A program made the position numbers and the translations under genes. DNA of 30,793 bases from a virus: IMG/VR virus record IMGVR_UViG_3300035698_005145, positions 1-30,793 of that record; one strand, given 5' to 3'. The notes under the pieces were generated by a model, which was given only the letters and a program-made list of their open reading frames with translations, made no database searches and had not been told where the DNA came from. Below, piece after piece: positions 1-9,314 of the stretch. Each line of letters starts with the position of its first letter. Position 1 is the stretch's first letter.

Positions 1-612
1 TCTCCTTACGCACCGGATAGACCTTTAAGTTCTTTGGTCTTACACGTTGATAGAGAGACAGCAGATATCTATACTTCAGGAGACATGGTGAGTTCTCTTG
101 AGTTTACTTCTTCGCAATCTAATCCTCTCCAGTGTGTAGCCACACTAGAAGGTAAAGGTTATCAGAAGCTTACTCAGGGTAGTTCAGCATCATTTACTTC
201 TGGGGATGACCCGTATCTACATAACGATGCTGTTTTCGAATTCGATGACGTAGCGAACACAGATATAACTTCGTTCTCGCTTTCGATAAACAACAATCTC
301 GTTACGGACCTCTATACCACAGGTAAAGAGAGAGTAAGCATACCAGCAACTAAAGTTGTAATAACAGGAAGCTTTACGAAGCTGTTTCAGGATACTGATG
401 AGTTGGATAAGTTCTTAAGTGAACTTCCCACGAAACTGGAAGCAACATACTCCAGAGATTCGAGCTCATTCAAGCTCCAAATGAACAAGGTATTGTTTGA
501 CAATTCATCGTCACCGTTGTCTAGTCAGACAGATTACGTTGCAGAAACATTTAACTTTACTGCTTACATCGATGACACAGATAACGATGTGTTAACTTTG
601 ACAGTAGTATAA
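1..612 (+). CDS. Major tail (tube) protein, 5' end cut by window
   Basis: Frame 1 is open from the first base, so the gene begins left of the window; a TTG at 34 is an internal codon rather than a likely start. About 203 residues are visible, acidic and rich in Ser, Thr and Asp, with alternating hydrophobic positions typical of a beta-sandwich tail tube subunit. It lies directly upstream of a G/GT-type chaperone pair and tape measure gene, which is the standard place for the major tail protein in siphoviruses. The assignment rests mainly on this synteny. It carries two Ser-Gly-Asp triplets, a motif strikingly enriched in the tail proteins here. Confidence 0.6.
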   Translation, partial: SPYAPDRPLSSLVLHVDRETADIYTSGDMVSSLEFTSSQSNPLQCVATLEGKGYQKLTQGSSASFTSGDDPYLHNDAVFEFDDVANTDITSFSLSINNNLVTDLYTTGKERVSIPATKVVITGSFTKLFQDTDELDKFLSELPTKLEATYSRDSSSFKLQMNKVLFDNSSSPLSSQTDYVAETFNFTAYIDDTDNDVLTLTVV

Positions 613-649
613 CGGGCGCAAACCTAAAAGGGCGCACAGGAGGAGAGAT

Positions 650-1024
650 ATGAAGTTAGTAAATGTAAAAGAGTCATATGAGGTAGTGTATCAGGAGAAA
701 GATGTAGCTAAGGATAAGCAACCAGTGTTTATGCTGAGGAAACTAAGTGCAGGAGAAGTTAACTCTATTGATGATGAGATAACTGTCAGTAGGGGAGATG
801 AAACTTTTGCTTATCTTGGTGGAACAGCAACTAGGTTGAAGATTGACTTGGCCATTGTAAGTTGGAGAAACGTGGAGTTGGTAGAAGGAAAGGATGCTAC
901 TTGTAATTCAGCTAACAAGGAACTTCTTCCTTCTATTGTTCAACAGTTCCTCGCGAAGAGGATTGATGAAGATAACGGTCTCCGGAAGACATCTAAGAGG
1001 AGCGAGGAAGAAAAAAACTCGTAA
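650..1024 (+). CDS. Tail assembly chaperone, lambda gpG-like
   Basis: A 124-residue acidic/basic protein with a strong RBS (caggaggagag) before the ATG. It sits between the tail tube and tape measure genes, where siphoviruses encode the chaperone that coats the tape measure protein during tail assembly. The last codons, GAA GAA AAA AAC TCG TAA, contain the heptamer A AAA AAC at 1012-1018, and the -1 frame is open from there into the next gene. This is the arrangement of lambda G and G-T. Protein-level similarity was not recognised; position and the frameshift signal carry the call. Confidence 0.7.
   Translation: MKLVNVKESYEVVYQEKDVAKDKQPVFMLRKLSAGEVNSIDDEITVSRGDETFAYLGGTATRLKIDLAIVSWRNVELVEGKDATCNSANKELLPSIVQQFLAKRIDEDNGLRKTSKRSEEEKNS
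1012..1018 (+). other. Predicted -1 ribosomal frameshift site (A AAA AAC)
   Basis: The heptamer fits X XXY YYZ in the frame of the upstream gene (…GA A AAA AAC TCG TAA). A -1 slip reads on as CTC GTA AGG GCT… from base 1018 in the frame of the downstream ORF, with no stop until 1341. The expected fusion is about 230 residues. The first ATG of the downstream ORF (1051) has no convincing RBS, which also favours expression by frameshifting. Confidence 0.8.
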
Positions 1025-1050
1025 GGGCTACTGAGTTACTGCTGTCGGGG

Positions 1051-1341
1051 ATGTCTTCTCAAGCTGTTTGTGAACAGTTGCAATTGAAGAAGCTTCCCCA
1101 GGCTCTAGTGACTTACTTGTTTTGTAGCCCTACACTTGATGGAGAGTTAAGATGTTTACCTAGGTCGGGTGGGTATTATGACCAAGACCAAAAAGATATG
1201 GTAGACTTTCGAATAATTGAGAGTAGAGTATTTGACCACATGAGTAGAGAGTTCGAAAAGCAAAGGATGGCGATGAAGCACAAAGGACCTAGTGGTCAAG
1301 GACCAATAAAGACAGTAACTGTAGCTGAGAAGGACTTGTAA
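1051..1341 (+). CDS. Tail assembly chaperone, lambda gpT-like frameshift extension
   Basis: An open frame running from the slippery heptamer (effectively from 1018) to 1341, just before the tape measure gene. In the fusion it adds about 107 residues: a Leu-rich N-terminal part, a Tyr-Asp-Gln segment and a basic C-terminus. In lambda-like phages the T domain recruits the tail tube protein onto the G-coated tape measure. ATG 1051 is only the first Met of the frame; the nearby sequence lacks a GGAGG, so independent translation is doubtful. Function is inferred from position and the frameshift arrangement. Confidence 0.7.
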   Translation: MSSQAVCEQLQLKKLPQALVTYLFCSPTLDGELRCLPRSGGYYDQDQKDMVDFRIIESRVFDHMSREFEKQRMAMKHKGPSGQGPIKTVTVAEKDL

Positions 1342-1343
1342 AT

Positions 1344-3545
1344 ATGTTGAATCAAAGAGCGTTAGAATTAGTTGTCAAAGCCAGGAATGCTACTGCAGCA
1401 GGATTAGCTTCCGCTCAGAGGTCAATCCGAAACTTCTCCACGAGGGCAGGAAATGCTATGAGGGGAGCAGGACGAGCCGGAGGTAAAGCAGCAAAGTTCC
1501 TAAAGACTCATTGGATGGCGGTAGCCGCAGTTATTACTGGTGTGGCTATGGCGGCTATGAAATCATTGAATGCTTTTGCAGACTTCGAAAAGGGATTGGC
1601 CAACATAGCTATTCTAATGGGTAGTAATACTGGAGATGTGAAACAGTTTGAGAAGGCTATTAAGGAATTATCGGTAACCTATGGACTGACTACTAAATCG
1701 CTCCTTAAGTCTAGTTTTGACATACATTCTGCTGTAGGAAATACTGCAGAGTCTTTGAACATCTTAGCTGCTGCTTCTAAACTAGCTGTCGCTGGTGGTT
1801 CGGATATGGAAGCAACGACTCAGGGGTTGGTAACTCTAATGGAGGCGTACGGGAGTTCTCTTAACGGTGCTGCTGACGCTGCAGACTTGTTATTTAAAGC
1901 ACAGGTTAGAGCCAGAGCGACTATAGGTGAGTTATCATCTGCTGCTGGTAGGTTTTTACCAATGGCAAGTGACTTAGAGATTTCTGCTGAAGATACAATG
2001 GCCGCGTATGCTAAGATGACTGTCTCGATGGGTAACTATAATGAAGCCGCTACAGCGATGACAGGTATTATGCAGGGTCTGTTGAAACCTACCGAAGAGT
2101 TACAAGCGAAGTCTCAAGATTGGTTCGATATGACTACTCAAGAGGCCTTAAAACAAGGTAAGTTTTTAGACATCTTAGAAGAGATGGGCAAGGTACGGAA
2201 AGAAGAATTAGGACGTATGTTACCTAGGGTTAGAGCCTTGAAGGGATTGATAGCAGCAACTAAAGAGATGAATGAGACGAGAAAGTTTGCTATAGAGTTT
2301 GCGAATAGGCAGGGTATCACGGAAGAGGCGTTAAAGGTTCAGATGGAGACGACTAAGAAGAAATTGGATAAAGTAGCTGCTTCTTGGCATATGATGAATA
2401 TAGAAGTAGGAGGGTTCATCGCAAAGGAAACTCCCTTAATTAGCGCTATGCAAAATATAGCATTGGCTATGAGGAAGTTACCAGATATGATAAGGGGGGG
2501 ACTATTTACATCAGTTAAGGATGGTATCCTAGATGCAATCTTTCCAGGAGGCGCAGAAGTAGGAAGCAGAGCGGTTGCTTTCGTCAATAACGCTATAGAT
2601 AAAGTAAGTGGAGTAAAAAAAGATACTGGAGGAGCTCCAACACCAACAACTCCAATTGTTTCAGGAGGGGACCCTTGGGAGGGCCAAAGTCAAGAGGAGT
2701 TTGCAGCTAATAAGAAACTTGAGATACTAAGAGTTTCGAACACAAAAGAAGCTGAGTTAGTCTTAGAAGGAACCACAGCAATTGCTGCTATAATGGAAGA
2801 GGCTCATGAGAAGACTGCGTATATGAAAGAACAAGAAAAAATAGCAATACTTCAAGGAGAGATGGATAAGGTCGCAGCTATTTGGTTGGCGGAGACACAG
2901 ATTCAAGAAATTCGAGAGGCCGCAGGTGATAGATATATGGAGTTGCTAGCAGCACAACAGGAAATGGTAAAGAAGGTAGCTTTAGCGAATGCTCAAGCAA
3001 TTATGAGCTCCACTGCTCAAACAATGGGTTCAGTAGCGTCTCTATTTGAAATAGCCCAGGGAGAGAGTAAGAAGTATGCAATGGTCATAAAAGCTCTCAG
3101 GGTAGGAGAGGCTATAATAAATACAGCGGTTGCAGTTACTGCTGCATTAGCAGCACCACCTGGATGGCCTCTCAATATGATGGGCGTAATATCTGCAGGA
3201 GCTGCTGGAGCAGTACAGGTAGCAACTATTATGTCACAAGGATTTGCAGCAGGTACAGATAGTGTCCCTGCAAGTCTAACCCCAGGAGAGATGGTAGTTC
3301 CTAAGAGTTTCGCATCTGCGATAAGAGCGGGAAACTTAACTCTAGGAGGACCCTCAGGTGGAGGGGAGTCAACAGGAGCAGGTTCAGGAAATGTTGTGAA
3401 CCACAACTATTACATCCAAGCGGTAGACGCGCCTAGTTTTGCTAATCTGGTTCAATCGAATCCAGAAGCTATAGAAATAGTCGTTGGAAGGGCAGTTATG
3501 AACAATACACCGCTTAGAGGTGCAATGAGGGAGAACTTAATATAA
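1344..3545 (+). CDS. Phage tail tape measure protein, TP901-like
   Basis: At 733 residues, one of the longest proteins of the tail module. The N-terminus is basic and rich in Ala/Arg, a hydrophobic stretch lies near residues 55-70, and a TP901-type core follows (about 75-330), with phrases such as GSDMEATTQGLVTLMEAYG. Further helical and hydrophobic Ala-rich segments lie at about 470-640, then a Gly/Ser-rich tail with a typical VPASLTPGEMVVPKS motif. Tape measure proteins set tail length and pass through the tube during DNA ejection. The start ATG follows an AAGGA-like site inside the preceding gene. Unlike its structural neighbours it contains no Ser-Gly-Asp triplet. Confidence 0.9.
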   Translation: MLNQRALELVVKARNATAAGLASAQRSIRNFSTRAGNAMRGAGRAGGKAAKFLKTHWMAVAAVITGVAMAAMKSLNAFADFEKGLANIAILMGSNTGDVKQFEKAIKELSVTYGLTTKSLLKSSFDIHSAVGNTAESLNILAAASKLAVAGGSDMEATTQGLVTLMEAYGSSLNGAADAADLLFKAQVRARATIGELSSAAGRFLPMASDLEISAEDTMAAYAKMTVSMGNYNEAATAMTGIMQGLLKPTEELQAKSQDWFDMTTQEALKQGKFLDILEEMGKVRKEELGRMLPRVRALKGLIAATKEMNETRKFAIEFANRQGITEEALKVQMETTKKKLDKVAASWHMMNIEVGGFIAKETPLISAMQNIALAMRKLPDMIRGGLFTSVKDGILDAIFPGGAEVGSRAVAFVNNAIDKVSGVKKDTGGAPTPTTPIVSGGDPWEGQSQEEFAANKKLEILRVSNTKEAELVLEGTTAIAAIMEEAHEKTAYMKEQEKIAILQGEMDKVAAIWLAETQIQEIREAAGDRYMELLAAQQEMVKKVALANAQAIMSSTAQTMGSVASLFEIAQGESKKYAMVIKALRVGEAIINTAVAVTAALAAPPGWPLNMMGVISAGAAGAVQVATIMSQGFAAGTDSVPASLTPGEMVVPKSFASAIRAGNLTLGGPSGGGESTGAGSGNVVNHNYYIQAVDAPSFANLVQSNPEAIEIVVGRAVMNNTPLRGAMRENLI

Positions 3546-4111
3546 TGAGTGCAGAAATCTTTACAGGAGATATTGTATTATCGTATGAGAAAACAAAGAT
3601 ATATCGAACGTTAGTCTCTCCATTTATGAGTGGTAAGGAGCAAAGACGTTCTAAGTGGACTCGTCCGAAACATAGATTCAAATGGGGAGCAACTGGAAGG
3701 AACACAGAGCAGTCTGATTACCTATACAACTTCTTCAATGGAAAGTCAGGAAAGGGAGAAAGCTTCTATTGGGAGGCTACAGATGAAAGTCCTATCTCCC
3801 AAAGTGGAGATGAACATGTAGGAACTGGAACAGGTTCGGAGAAATCCTTTCAGTTCGATAGGTATCCAGTTAAGAGTGGTGATTGTGATTTAACCGTAGA
3901 TGGTACTCCAGTAACAGAGGCTTCTGATTATACGGTGAACTATACTACGGGCGCAATAGAGTTCTCTGTAGCTCCAGGAAGTGCTGAACTTGTAATGGCA
4001 ACAGATTATAGATTCTACTATCAAGTTAGGTTTGGTGGGGATGAGTTGTCGCGAGAACAATTCGCCTACAAACTTTGGAATTTTGACATTGACTTGGTAG
4101 AGGTGTTATGA
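3545..4111 (+). CDS. Distal tail protein, DUF2460-like
   Basis: 188 residues; the ATG overlaps the TAA of the tape measure gene (TAATG). The N-terminal half carries a basic segment, EQRRSKWTRPKHRFKW, matching the Arg/Trp-rich part of DUF2460 phage proteins that follow the tape measure in siphoviruses and gene transfer agents. The middle has a VTEASDYTVNYTTGAIEF stretch, a beta-rich repeat frequent in that family. Likely a component of the tail tip baseplate. It has two Ser-Gly-Asp triplets. Family membership comes from motif memory and synteny. Confidence 0.75.
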   Translation: MSAEIFTGDIVLSYEKTKIYRTLVSPFMSGKEQRRSKWTRPKHRFKWGATGRNTEQSDYLYNFFNGKSGKGESFYWEATDESPISQSGDEHVGTGTGSEKSFQFDRYPVKSGDCDLTVDGTPVTEASDYTVNYTTGAIEFSVAPGSAELVMATDYRFYYQVRFGGDELSREQFAYKLWNFDIDLVEVL

Positions 4112-4959
4112 GAAACTTAACTCAAGATTTTAAGACAACTGCATCAGGTGACCACAATAGACCAGTCGAATTGATTGACCTCTATCTGGACACAACTACA
4201 TATTACTTCGTGGCTAACAACACGGAGAGTATTAGCTTCTTCAATGCTGCTTCGGGAGATGCTGCAGTTTATCAACCAGTACCAGGTTCGAGAAGTTCTG
4301 CGAAGTCTTCTTTGGGATTAGACATAGACAGAGTGAGAGTAGGAATATCCAATGTAGATAAGAGTTTGGTAGGATACTTACAGGCTAATGAGTTCAGAGG
4401 TAGACGAATAGTTATCCGACAGGTATTCACTAACGTATTGGGGTCCTCAGGAGATGCTGTTACTATATTCGATGGTCTAATGGATTCTCCAGCGGTAGAC
4501 GATAAATGGTTATCCATAAATGTAGTTCCAAGGATAAGTTCGTTGAAGAAGAAAGCCCCTCACATATGGTATCAGTTACCTTGCAATTGGAGGTTCGGGG
4601 GAGAGGAGTGTGGAGTAAATGTAGCAGATGCTGCGTACAGCAAAAGTAAGACATGTGACGCTGATTGTACTACAACTGAACTTAAAGGAGTTGATGTAAC
4701 GGAGGCAGATAGGTATTGGAGAAGAGGTTACGTAAGATTCACATCGGGTCAGAATGACGGGTACAGACAAACAGTAGATACAAGTATAGTAGGACAGATT
4801 ACTTTAGACAACCCTATGCCTTATGCACCAGCAGTGGGAGATACATACACGGTGCGGACTGGTTGCGATAAGACGTTATTCATGTGCAGTGGCGATTATG
4901 GCAACGAAGCAAACTTCGGGGGCTTTCATACCATCCCTGAGAATATGGTGATAAAATGA
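4108..4959 (+). CDS. Tail tip protein, DUF2163/BR0599-like
   Basis: 283 residues overlapping the previous gene by 4 bases (ATGA). Cysteines cluster in the middle (around 158-188) and near the C-terminus, where GCDKTLFMCSGDYGNEANF matches the DUF2163/BR0599 C-terminal signature GCD…C…F/YGN…NF. In gene transfer agents and siphoviruses this protein lies between the DUF2460 protein and the NlpC/P60 peptidase, exactly as here, and forms an iron-sulfur or metal-bound hub of the tail tip. Four Ser-Gly-Asp triplets are present, one inside the conserved C-terminal motif. Confidence 0.8.
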   Translation: MRNLTQDFKTTASGDHNRPVELIDLYLDTTTYYFVANNTESISFFNAASGDAAVYQPVPGSRSSAKSSLGLDIDRVRVGISNVDKSLVGYLQANEFRGRRIVIRQVFTNVLGSSGDAVTIFDGLMDSPAVDDKWLSINVVPRISSLKKKAPHIWYQLPCNWRFGGEECGVNVADAAYSKSKTCDADCTTTELKGVDVTEADRYWRRGYVRFTSGQNDGYRQTVDTSIVGQITLDNPMPYAPAVGDTYTVRTGCDKTLFMCSGDYGNEANFGGFHTIPENMVIK

Positions 4960-5387
4960 TAAATGACAGAGTGCAGAAGTATGTAGGAGTTAAGTATAAA
5001 CTCAAAGGGGAAACACTAGAGGAGGGCATGGATTGCGTAACTCTATTGATAGCCTATTATAGAGAATTGGGAACCCAGGCACAAGAGCAGTTTCCCGATT
5101 ATGAGTTTGACGGACATTTTATACTTACCACAGCAAGAAAATTCAATGATGAGATTGCAAAACTTACCGCCGGAGGACATAGGAGAGATAGGATAGAAGA
5201 CCTAAAGGAAAACGACTTAATATTCTTCTCCATAAGTGGGAAGGATAGAATAGAGTTGGCCGCTGCCTATCTGGGGGATAATAAGTTCTTGTATATGCCT
5301 CACGTAGGAAAGAGTTGTATATCTTCCCTCAGTGACTATTGGACGGGGAAGTTTAGATACGGCCTGGAGGTGGTAGGATGCCTGTAA
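4956..5387 (+). CDS. NlpC/P60 family tail tip peptidase
   Basis: 143 residues, overlapping the preceding gene by 4 bases. The motif EEGMDCVTLLIAYYRELG contains the NlpC/P60 catalytic Cys in its usual D-C-hydrophobic context, and PHVGKS with the following residues supplies the His region. Tail-associated NlpC/P60 proteins (lambda gpK type) cut peptidoglycan peptide stems and help local wall penetration during infection. The gene is placed directly before the J-like tip protein, as expected. Confidence 0.85.
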   Translation: MINDRVQKYVGVKYKLKGETLEEGMDCVTLLIAYYRELGTQAQEQFPDYEFDGHFILTTARKFNDEIAKLTAGGHRRDRIEDLKENDLIFFSISGKDRIELAAAYLGDNKFLYMPHVGKSCISSLSDYWTGKFRYGLEVVGCL

Positions 5388-8300
5388 CAGCCACCGCTGT
5401 AACATATGCCATTATAGGTTGGGTAATTGTCGCTGCCGGAGCCGCTGTAGTTTACGGTATGATGACTGCTCCGAAGTCTGGAGCAGTTGGTGGCGGTAAC
5501 CTTATTGGTGCGGGTGGTTCTTCTCCACGATATGGATTTGGTGCTCTTCAGAATACAACTACTTCAGAGTTACCTCTTCCGATTCTATACGGCACACTGA
5601 AGATGTATGGTAACAATGTTTACCAAAGTGAACCTGGTGCTTCAGTAAAGAGAGCGATTTGTATCTGTATGGGAGAAGTTACAAGTATAACAGATGTTAA
5701 AGTAAACGACACTCCAATAGAGGATATTGGAAGTTGTTCCTATACTGCGTACCTAGGAACTGAAACCCAAGACCAAGATGAGAGGTTCGCGGGTAAGTTA
5801 TACGGTATGAGAAGGTTCGCTTATCTAGCGGTTACTCTTACTGCTGGGAGCAAACTAAAAGGTGGTAACCCCGTTGTATCCTCAACTGTAGCGGGAACGA
5901 AAGTACGAACTCCTTATGCAGCACTCAATTGGACCAATACAAAGTACTCCAATAATCCATCCGCTTGCGTATTGGATTTTCTGACTAATCAAAGATATGG
6001 ATGTGGATTGGGTGACGATGTAATCGACTTCACCAGTTTCTACAATTCATACCTTTACTGTGATGGTCAAGTAGAAGATGGGGATGGAGGGTTAGAGAAT
6101 AGATTCGAACTGGATATGGTAATTGACTCTCAGAGGTCTCAGTTAGATATCCTAGGTGAGATACTTGCTACCTTTGGAGGGTTCCTAGTGTGGGCCCAAG
6201 GTAAACTGTTTCTTAACGTAGAGAAGGAAGAAGTATCAACTCAGGACTTTGATGAAGATACTATCATACAGGATAGTGCGAAGTTCTCAATGACGGGTAA
6301 GGATGAGTTCTACAATAGGATAAAGGTTCTCTTCTTAGACCCCGAGAATGAATATACGAAAGTTTACGCCATTGCAGAAGACTTGAATGACCAGGTCTTG
6401 AGAAACGACTTAGAGGGAGGACGAGGAGTAGTAGGTACAGAAGTCCAACTTATGGGAATCACCAGACAGAGTCAAGCACTCAGAGTAGCAAACTTCTTTC
6501 TGCGAATGTCCCGGGTCGTTGGGGTTAACCTAACATTCAAAACGTCTATCCTAGCTGTACATTGTGAACCCGGAGATGTCATATCTGTAACTTTACCCGA
6601 TTACAATTGGGATAAGAAGCAATTCAGAATACTGTCTATAGCCGAAATGGATGATGACAATAGGTTGATAGAATGTAGGGAGCACTATGGTACTCTCTAT
6701 ACTGACAGTTATGGAGGGGACTTATCCAACTACACCCGTCCAGTTCTACCATTAACAGATTATGAAACGCAACCTCTTCCAAATCCAACAGACGTGGATG
6801 CTAAAGAGACTGTTTATTTCAATCACGATGGTGCAGCTATTTCAGATTTGGAAGTTACTTGGGATGGGATAAAGCAAGGATTTGAATACTTCGATTACTA
6901 CCAAGTGGAGTTAAGGAAGGTAGGAGATAGTGAATTAGCAAGGTTAGAGGATTACAAAGATGACCCAATCCTCAACCTAGGTTTATTCATCAATGTATGG
7001 ACATCAGGAGATGATGGATATACAGTGGTAGGGTATACGAAAGATGAGTATATGACTATTCCAGATGTGGAAAGTCAGGCAACCTATATAATCAGAGTTA
7101 AGACAGTCTCCACGAGAGACTATATTTCCGATGGTGCGTATTCTGCTAACATCATCACTTTAGGTAAACAAGGTGCCCCAGCAGTTGTTCAGGGACTTAC
7201 GAATACATTTACGAACGAGATAACACTGGCTTGGACTCCCAATACAGATGTAGACCTGTGGGGATATGAAATACGTACTACTGATGTGACTTGGGCCTCT
7301 GGTGATGTTTCTAATCTCGTATTTAGGGGTCAGGCGGATACGTACACAATAATAAGTCCAGGTTCTCGCGCTCCTGGTACTTATTATTGTAGGGCGATAG
7401 ACAGGAGTGGTAACTACTCGGTCTCTTCGGCCAGTACTACACCTACCAATGCTGCTCCTGCTGCGCCCGTTATAGAACCACTAGTGTGGTTTGGGTTTGC
7501 AGAACTAAACTGGGTAGACGTTACAGACCCTGACCTTGTAAGTTACGACATCTACGTATCGAGAAATAACACATGGGGGAGTGGGGATGACTGGTTAGAG
7601 TCAAAGGTAGTAGGAACCAGAGCAACAATCCTAGGAGACCCTCCAGTTGCTGGTAGTGGGGATAGTGGAACAAATGACACTCTAACTGCAACAGAGTTAG
7701 TAGGTTCTGGAGATAGGAGGTTTGAGGGAGACCAGTTAGCTATAACAAGAGGTACTGGAAGAGGACAAACTAGACAGGTTATAGGATACGATGCAGTCGC
7801 AGGAACAATAACAGGAGACACTGTTTGGGATACTAATCCAGATGCTACCTCAGAATGGTTGCTGACCGATAAGAGATGGTACAGAGTTTACGGGGTGGAT
7901 ACTTATGGTAGCGGAGATGCTTCAAACGTTGTATCCGTCGAATATAAGACGCTAACAGCAGACATGTTTGGCGATGAAGTCATAAAAGCCAGAAATCTCT
8001 ATGCCGGGGAGATACTAACACTGTCTGCTCAAATCAGAGATGCTATCATAAACAACGCTCATATCATTAACCTTTCAGTTACGAAACTAATAGCAGGTAC
8101 CTTAGCTGCAGGCTCGATAGTCATAAACGAATCGGGAGACATAAGAAGTGACAATTATGTGGAGGGAGTTACTGGATTCAAATTAGACGGTACAGACGGG
8201 TTAGAGATTAACTCGGGAACGATATACGGAGCAGGAGTTTCAGACGTAGTAGGAAGGTCACTATTTTGGTATCTTCCAGGGTCTCCCGAGTCTGGGGACA

Positions 8301-8611
8301 ACGCCAGTGGAACTTTCATAATGCCTTTCGACGCTACTATAAAGAGTGCAAGAGGTTATATAGAGAAACCTTCTTCAGGAGACTCAGTCATAGTAGACGT
8401 AGACGTTAATGGTTCATCTATCTGGGCGTCCAGTCAGTGGAACAGAATAATACTTCCATCAGGAGATGAAACCCCCGAAACGGTTATCAGAGAAGTATTT
8501 GATACAACGACTATCGCATCCGGGGATGAAGTGACTATAGGAGTAGACCAGATAGGTTCGCTCTATGAGGGTGAAGATATTTCAATTCAACTCGACGTGG
8601 AGATAGCATAA
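5378..8611 (+). CDS. Tail tip attachment / host specificity protein, J-like
   Basis: 1077 residues. A hydrophobic N-terminal segment (about 8-30) is followed by SELPLPILYGTLKMYGNNV, the conserved start of J-like central fibre proteins. The middle holds the tip barrel domains. Around 490-830 fibronectin-III-like beta repeats occur, three with a Trp-x-Ser-Gly-Asp loop. A DUF1983-like helical linker (about 865-905, SVTKLIAGTLAAGSIVI) leads to a C-terminal beta domain likely to touch the receptor. This is the structural protein with most Ser-Gly-Asp triplets, 11. The start overlaps the NlpC/P60 gene by 10 bases. Confidence 0.85.
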   Translation: MPVTATAVTYAIIGWVIVAAGAAVVYGMMTAPKSGAVGGGNLIGAGGSSPRYGFGALQNTTTSELPLPILYGTLKMYGNNVYQSEPGASVKRAICICMGEVTSITDVKVNDTPIEDIGSCSYTAYLGTETQDQDERFAGKLYGMRRFAYLAVTLTAGSKLKGGNPVVSSTVAGTKVRTPYAALNWTNTKYSNNPSACVLDFLTNQRYGCGLGDDVIDFTSFYNSYLYCDGQVEDGDGGLENRFELDMVIDSQRSQLDILGEILATFGGFLVWAQGKLFLNVEKEEVSTQDFDEDTIIQDSAKFSMTGKDEFYNRIKVLFLDPENEYTKVYAIAEDLNDQVLRNDLEGGRGVVGTEVQLMGITRQSQALRVANFFLRMSRVVGVNLTFKTSILAVHCEPGDVISVTLPDYNWDKKQFRILSIAEMDDDNRLIECREHYGTLYTDSYGGDLSNYTRPVLPLTDYETQPLPNPTDVDAKETVYFNHDGAAISDLEVTWDGIKQGFEYFDYYQVELRKVGDSELARLEDYKDDPILNLGLFINVWTSGDDGYTVVGYTKDEYMTIPDVESQATYIIRVKTVSTRDYISDGAYSANIITLGKQGAPAVVQGLTNTFTNEITLAWTPNTDVDLWGYEIRTTDVTWASGDVSNLVFRGQADTYTIISPGSRAPGTYYCRAIDRSGNYSVSSASTTPTNAAPAAPVIEPLVWFGFAELNWVDVTDPDLVSYDIYVSRNNTWGSGDDWLESKVVGTRATILGDPPVAGSGDSGTNDTLTATELVGSGDRRFEGDQLAITRGTGRGQTRQVIGYDAVAGTITGDTVWDTNPDATSEWLLTDKRWYRVYGVDTYGSGDASNVVSVEYKTLTADMFGDEVIKARNLYAGEILTLSAQIRDAIINNAHIINLSVTKLIAGTLAAGSIVINESGDIRSDNYVEGVTGFKLDGTDGLEINSGTIYGAGVSDVVGRSLFWYLPGSPESGDNASGTFIMPFDATIKSARGYIEKPSSGDSVIVDVDVNGSSIWASSQWNRIILPSGDETPETVIREVFDTTTIASGDEVTIGVDQIGSLYEGEDISIQLDVEIA

Positions 8612-9105
8612 TGCCTTCAAAAGACCTTGTTTATAATCAAGACCTAGTAGTAGTAGAAGGAGGTTCTTTTACTATAGGGGCAATCGCTGATATGAATGAT
8701 GCTAACGATGCGTCTTATCGGGGCAAGTGGGACGCTCTTGGGGTGACTGCTGGAGGGTCTATATCCTCAATATGTTGGTTTCCCCGTAGTAAGATACAAG
8801 AGGTGAAACTAAAGTTTACTTCAGTTGGAGGAGGAAGAAGTGGGGGGTATCGACAATGGGGCATACAATTATACTTTAATGGTGATTGGCAAGACATAAT
8901 ATATGTTGAAACAACTCAGGGGACAACTACAGCAACGTGGATATCAGATGATACTGGATGGTCAGGAGTTACAGGAATGAAAGCGATTGTAGTGGGTCTG
9001 GGTAGGGATTTGCAAATTCCCTATAGCACTTCTCAGGGGTACGCTTATATTTATGAAATGCAAGCTTGGGGGGCCCCTGCTGGGGGCTACCACCATATGT
9101 TATAA
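8611..9105 (+). CDS. Small distal tail/fibre-associated protein, unknown
   Basis: 164 residues, ATG overlapping the TAA of the J-like gene (TAATG), so translationally coupled. The sequence is beta-rich with many Gly, Ser, Trp and Tyr, a SYRGKWDA segment and a Gly-rich loop near 72-80, consistent with a small jelly-roll or carbohydrate-binding fold. Its place directly after the tip protein suggests a tail tip accessory or receptor-binding subunit. No family was recognised. Confidence 0.6.
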   Translation: MPSKDLVYNQDLVVVEGGSFTIGAIADMNDANDASYRGKWDALGVTAGGSISSICWFPRSKIQEVKLKFTSVGGGRSGGYRQWGIQLYFNGDWQDIIYVETTQGTTTATWISDDTGWSGVTGMKAIVVGLGRDLQIPYSTSQGYAYIYEMQAWGAPAGGYHHML

Positions 9106-9122
9106 CAAACAAGGAGGTAGAG

Positions 9123-9314
9123 ATGGAACAGATTCAAGCAATAGTGGACATGATAATAGCGTATATACCTATAGCGTTAACAGTTGTAGGTACGTTTGCT
9201 CTTATCGCAACTAAGACACCGAATAAGGTAGATGATAAGATACTCCAGGTCATACTGGATGTTATCAACTTCCTAGGTGCAAACTTAGGCAAAGCGAAGA
9301 ACGAAGATGTTTAG
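9123..9314 (+). CDS. Small membrane protein, holin candidate
   Basis: 63 residues. The reading frame extends upstream, but the start at 9123 is fixed by the site aacaaggaggtagag just before it. One clear hydrophobic helix spans about residues 4-28 (MIIAYIPIALTVVGTFALIA), then a charged stretch and a second amphipathic segment. Size, topology and position between tail and lysis/regulatory genes fit a class II/III-like holin, but no family motif was recognised, and an alternative is a minor membrane-associated phage protein. Confidence 0.55.
   Translation: MEQIQAIVDMIIAYIPIALTVVGTFALIATKTPNKVDDKILQVILDVINFLGANLGKAKNEDV

Noticed and set aside
2138-3705. Several long minus-strand open frames across the tape measure gene and its 3' junction
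   Set aside because: They lie opposite strongly supported + strand genes, have no RBS or family motifs, and arise from codon bias.
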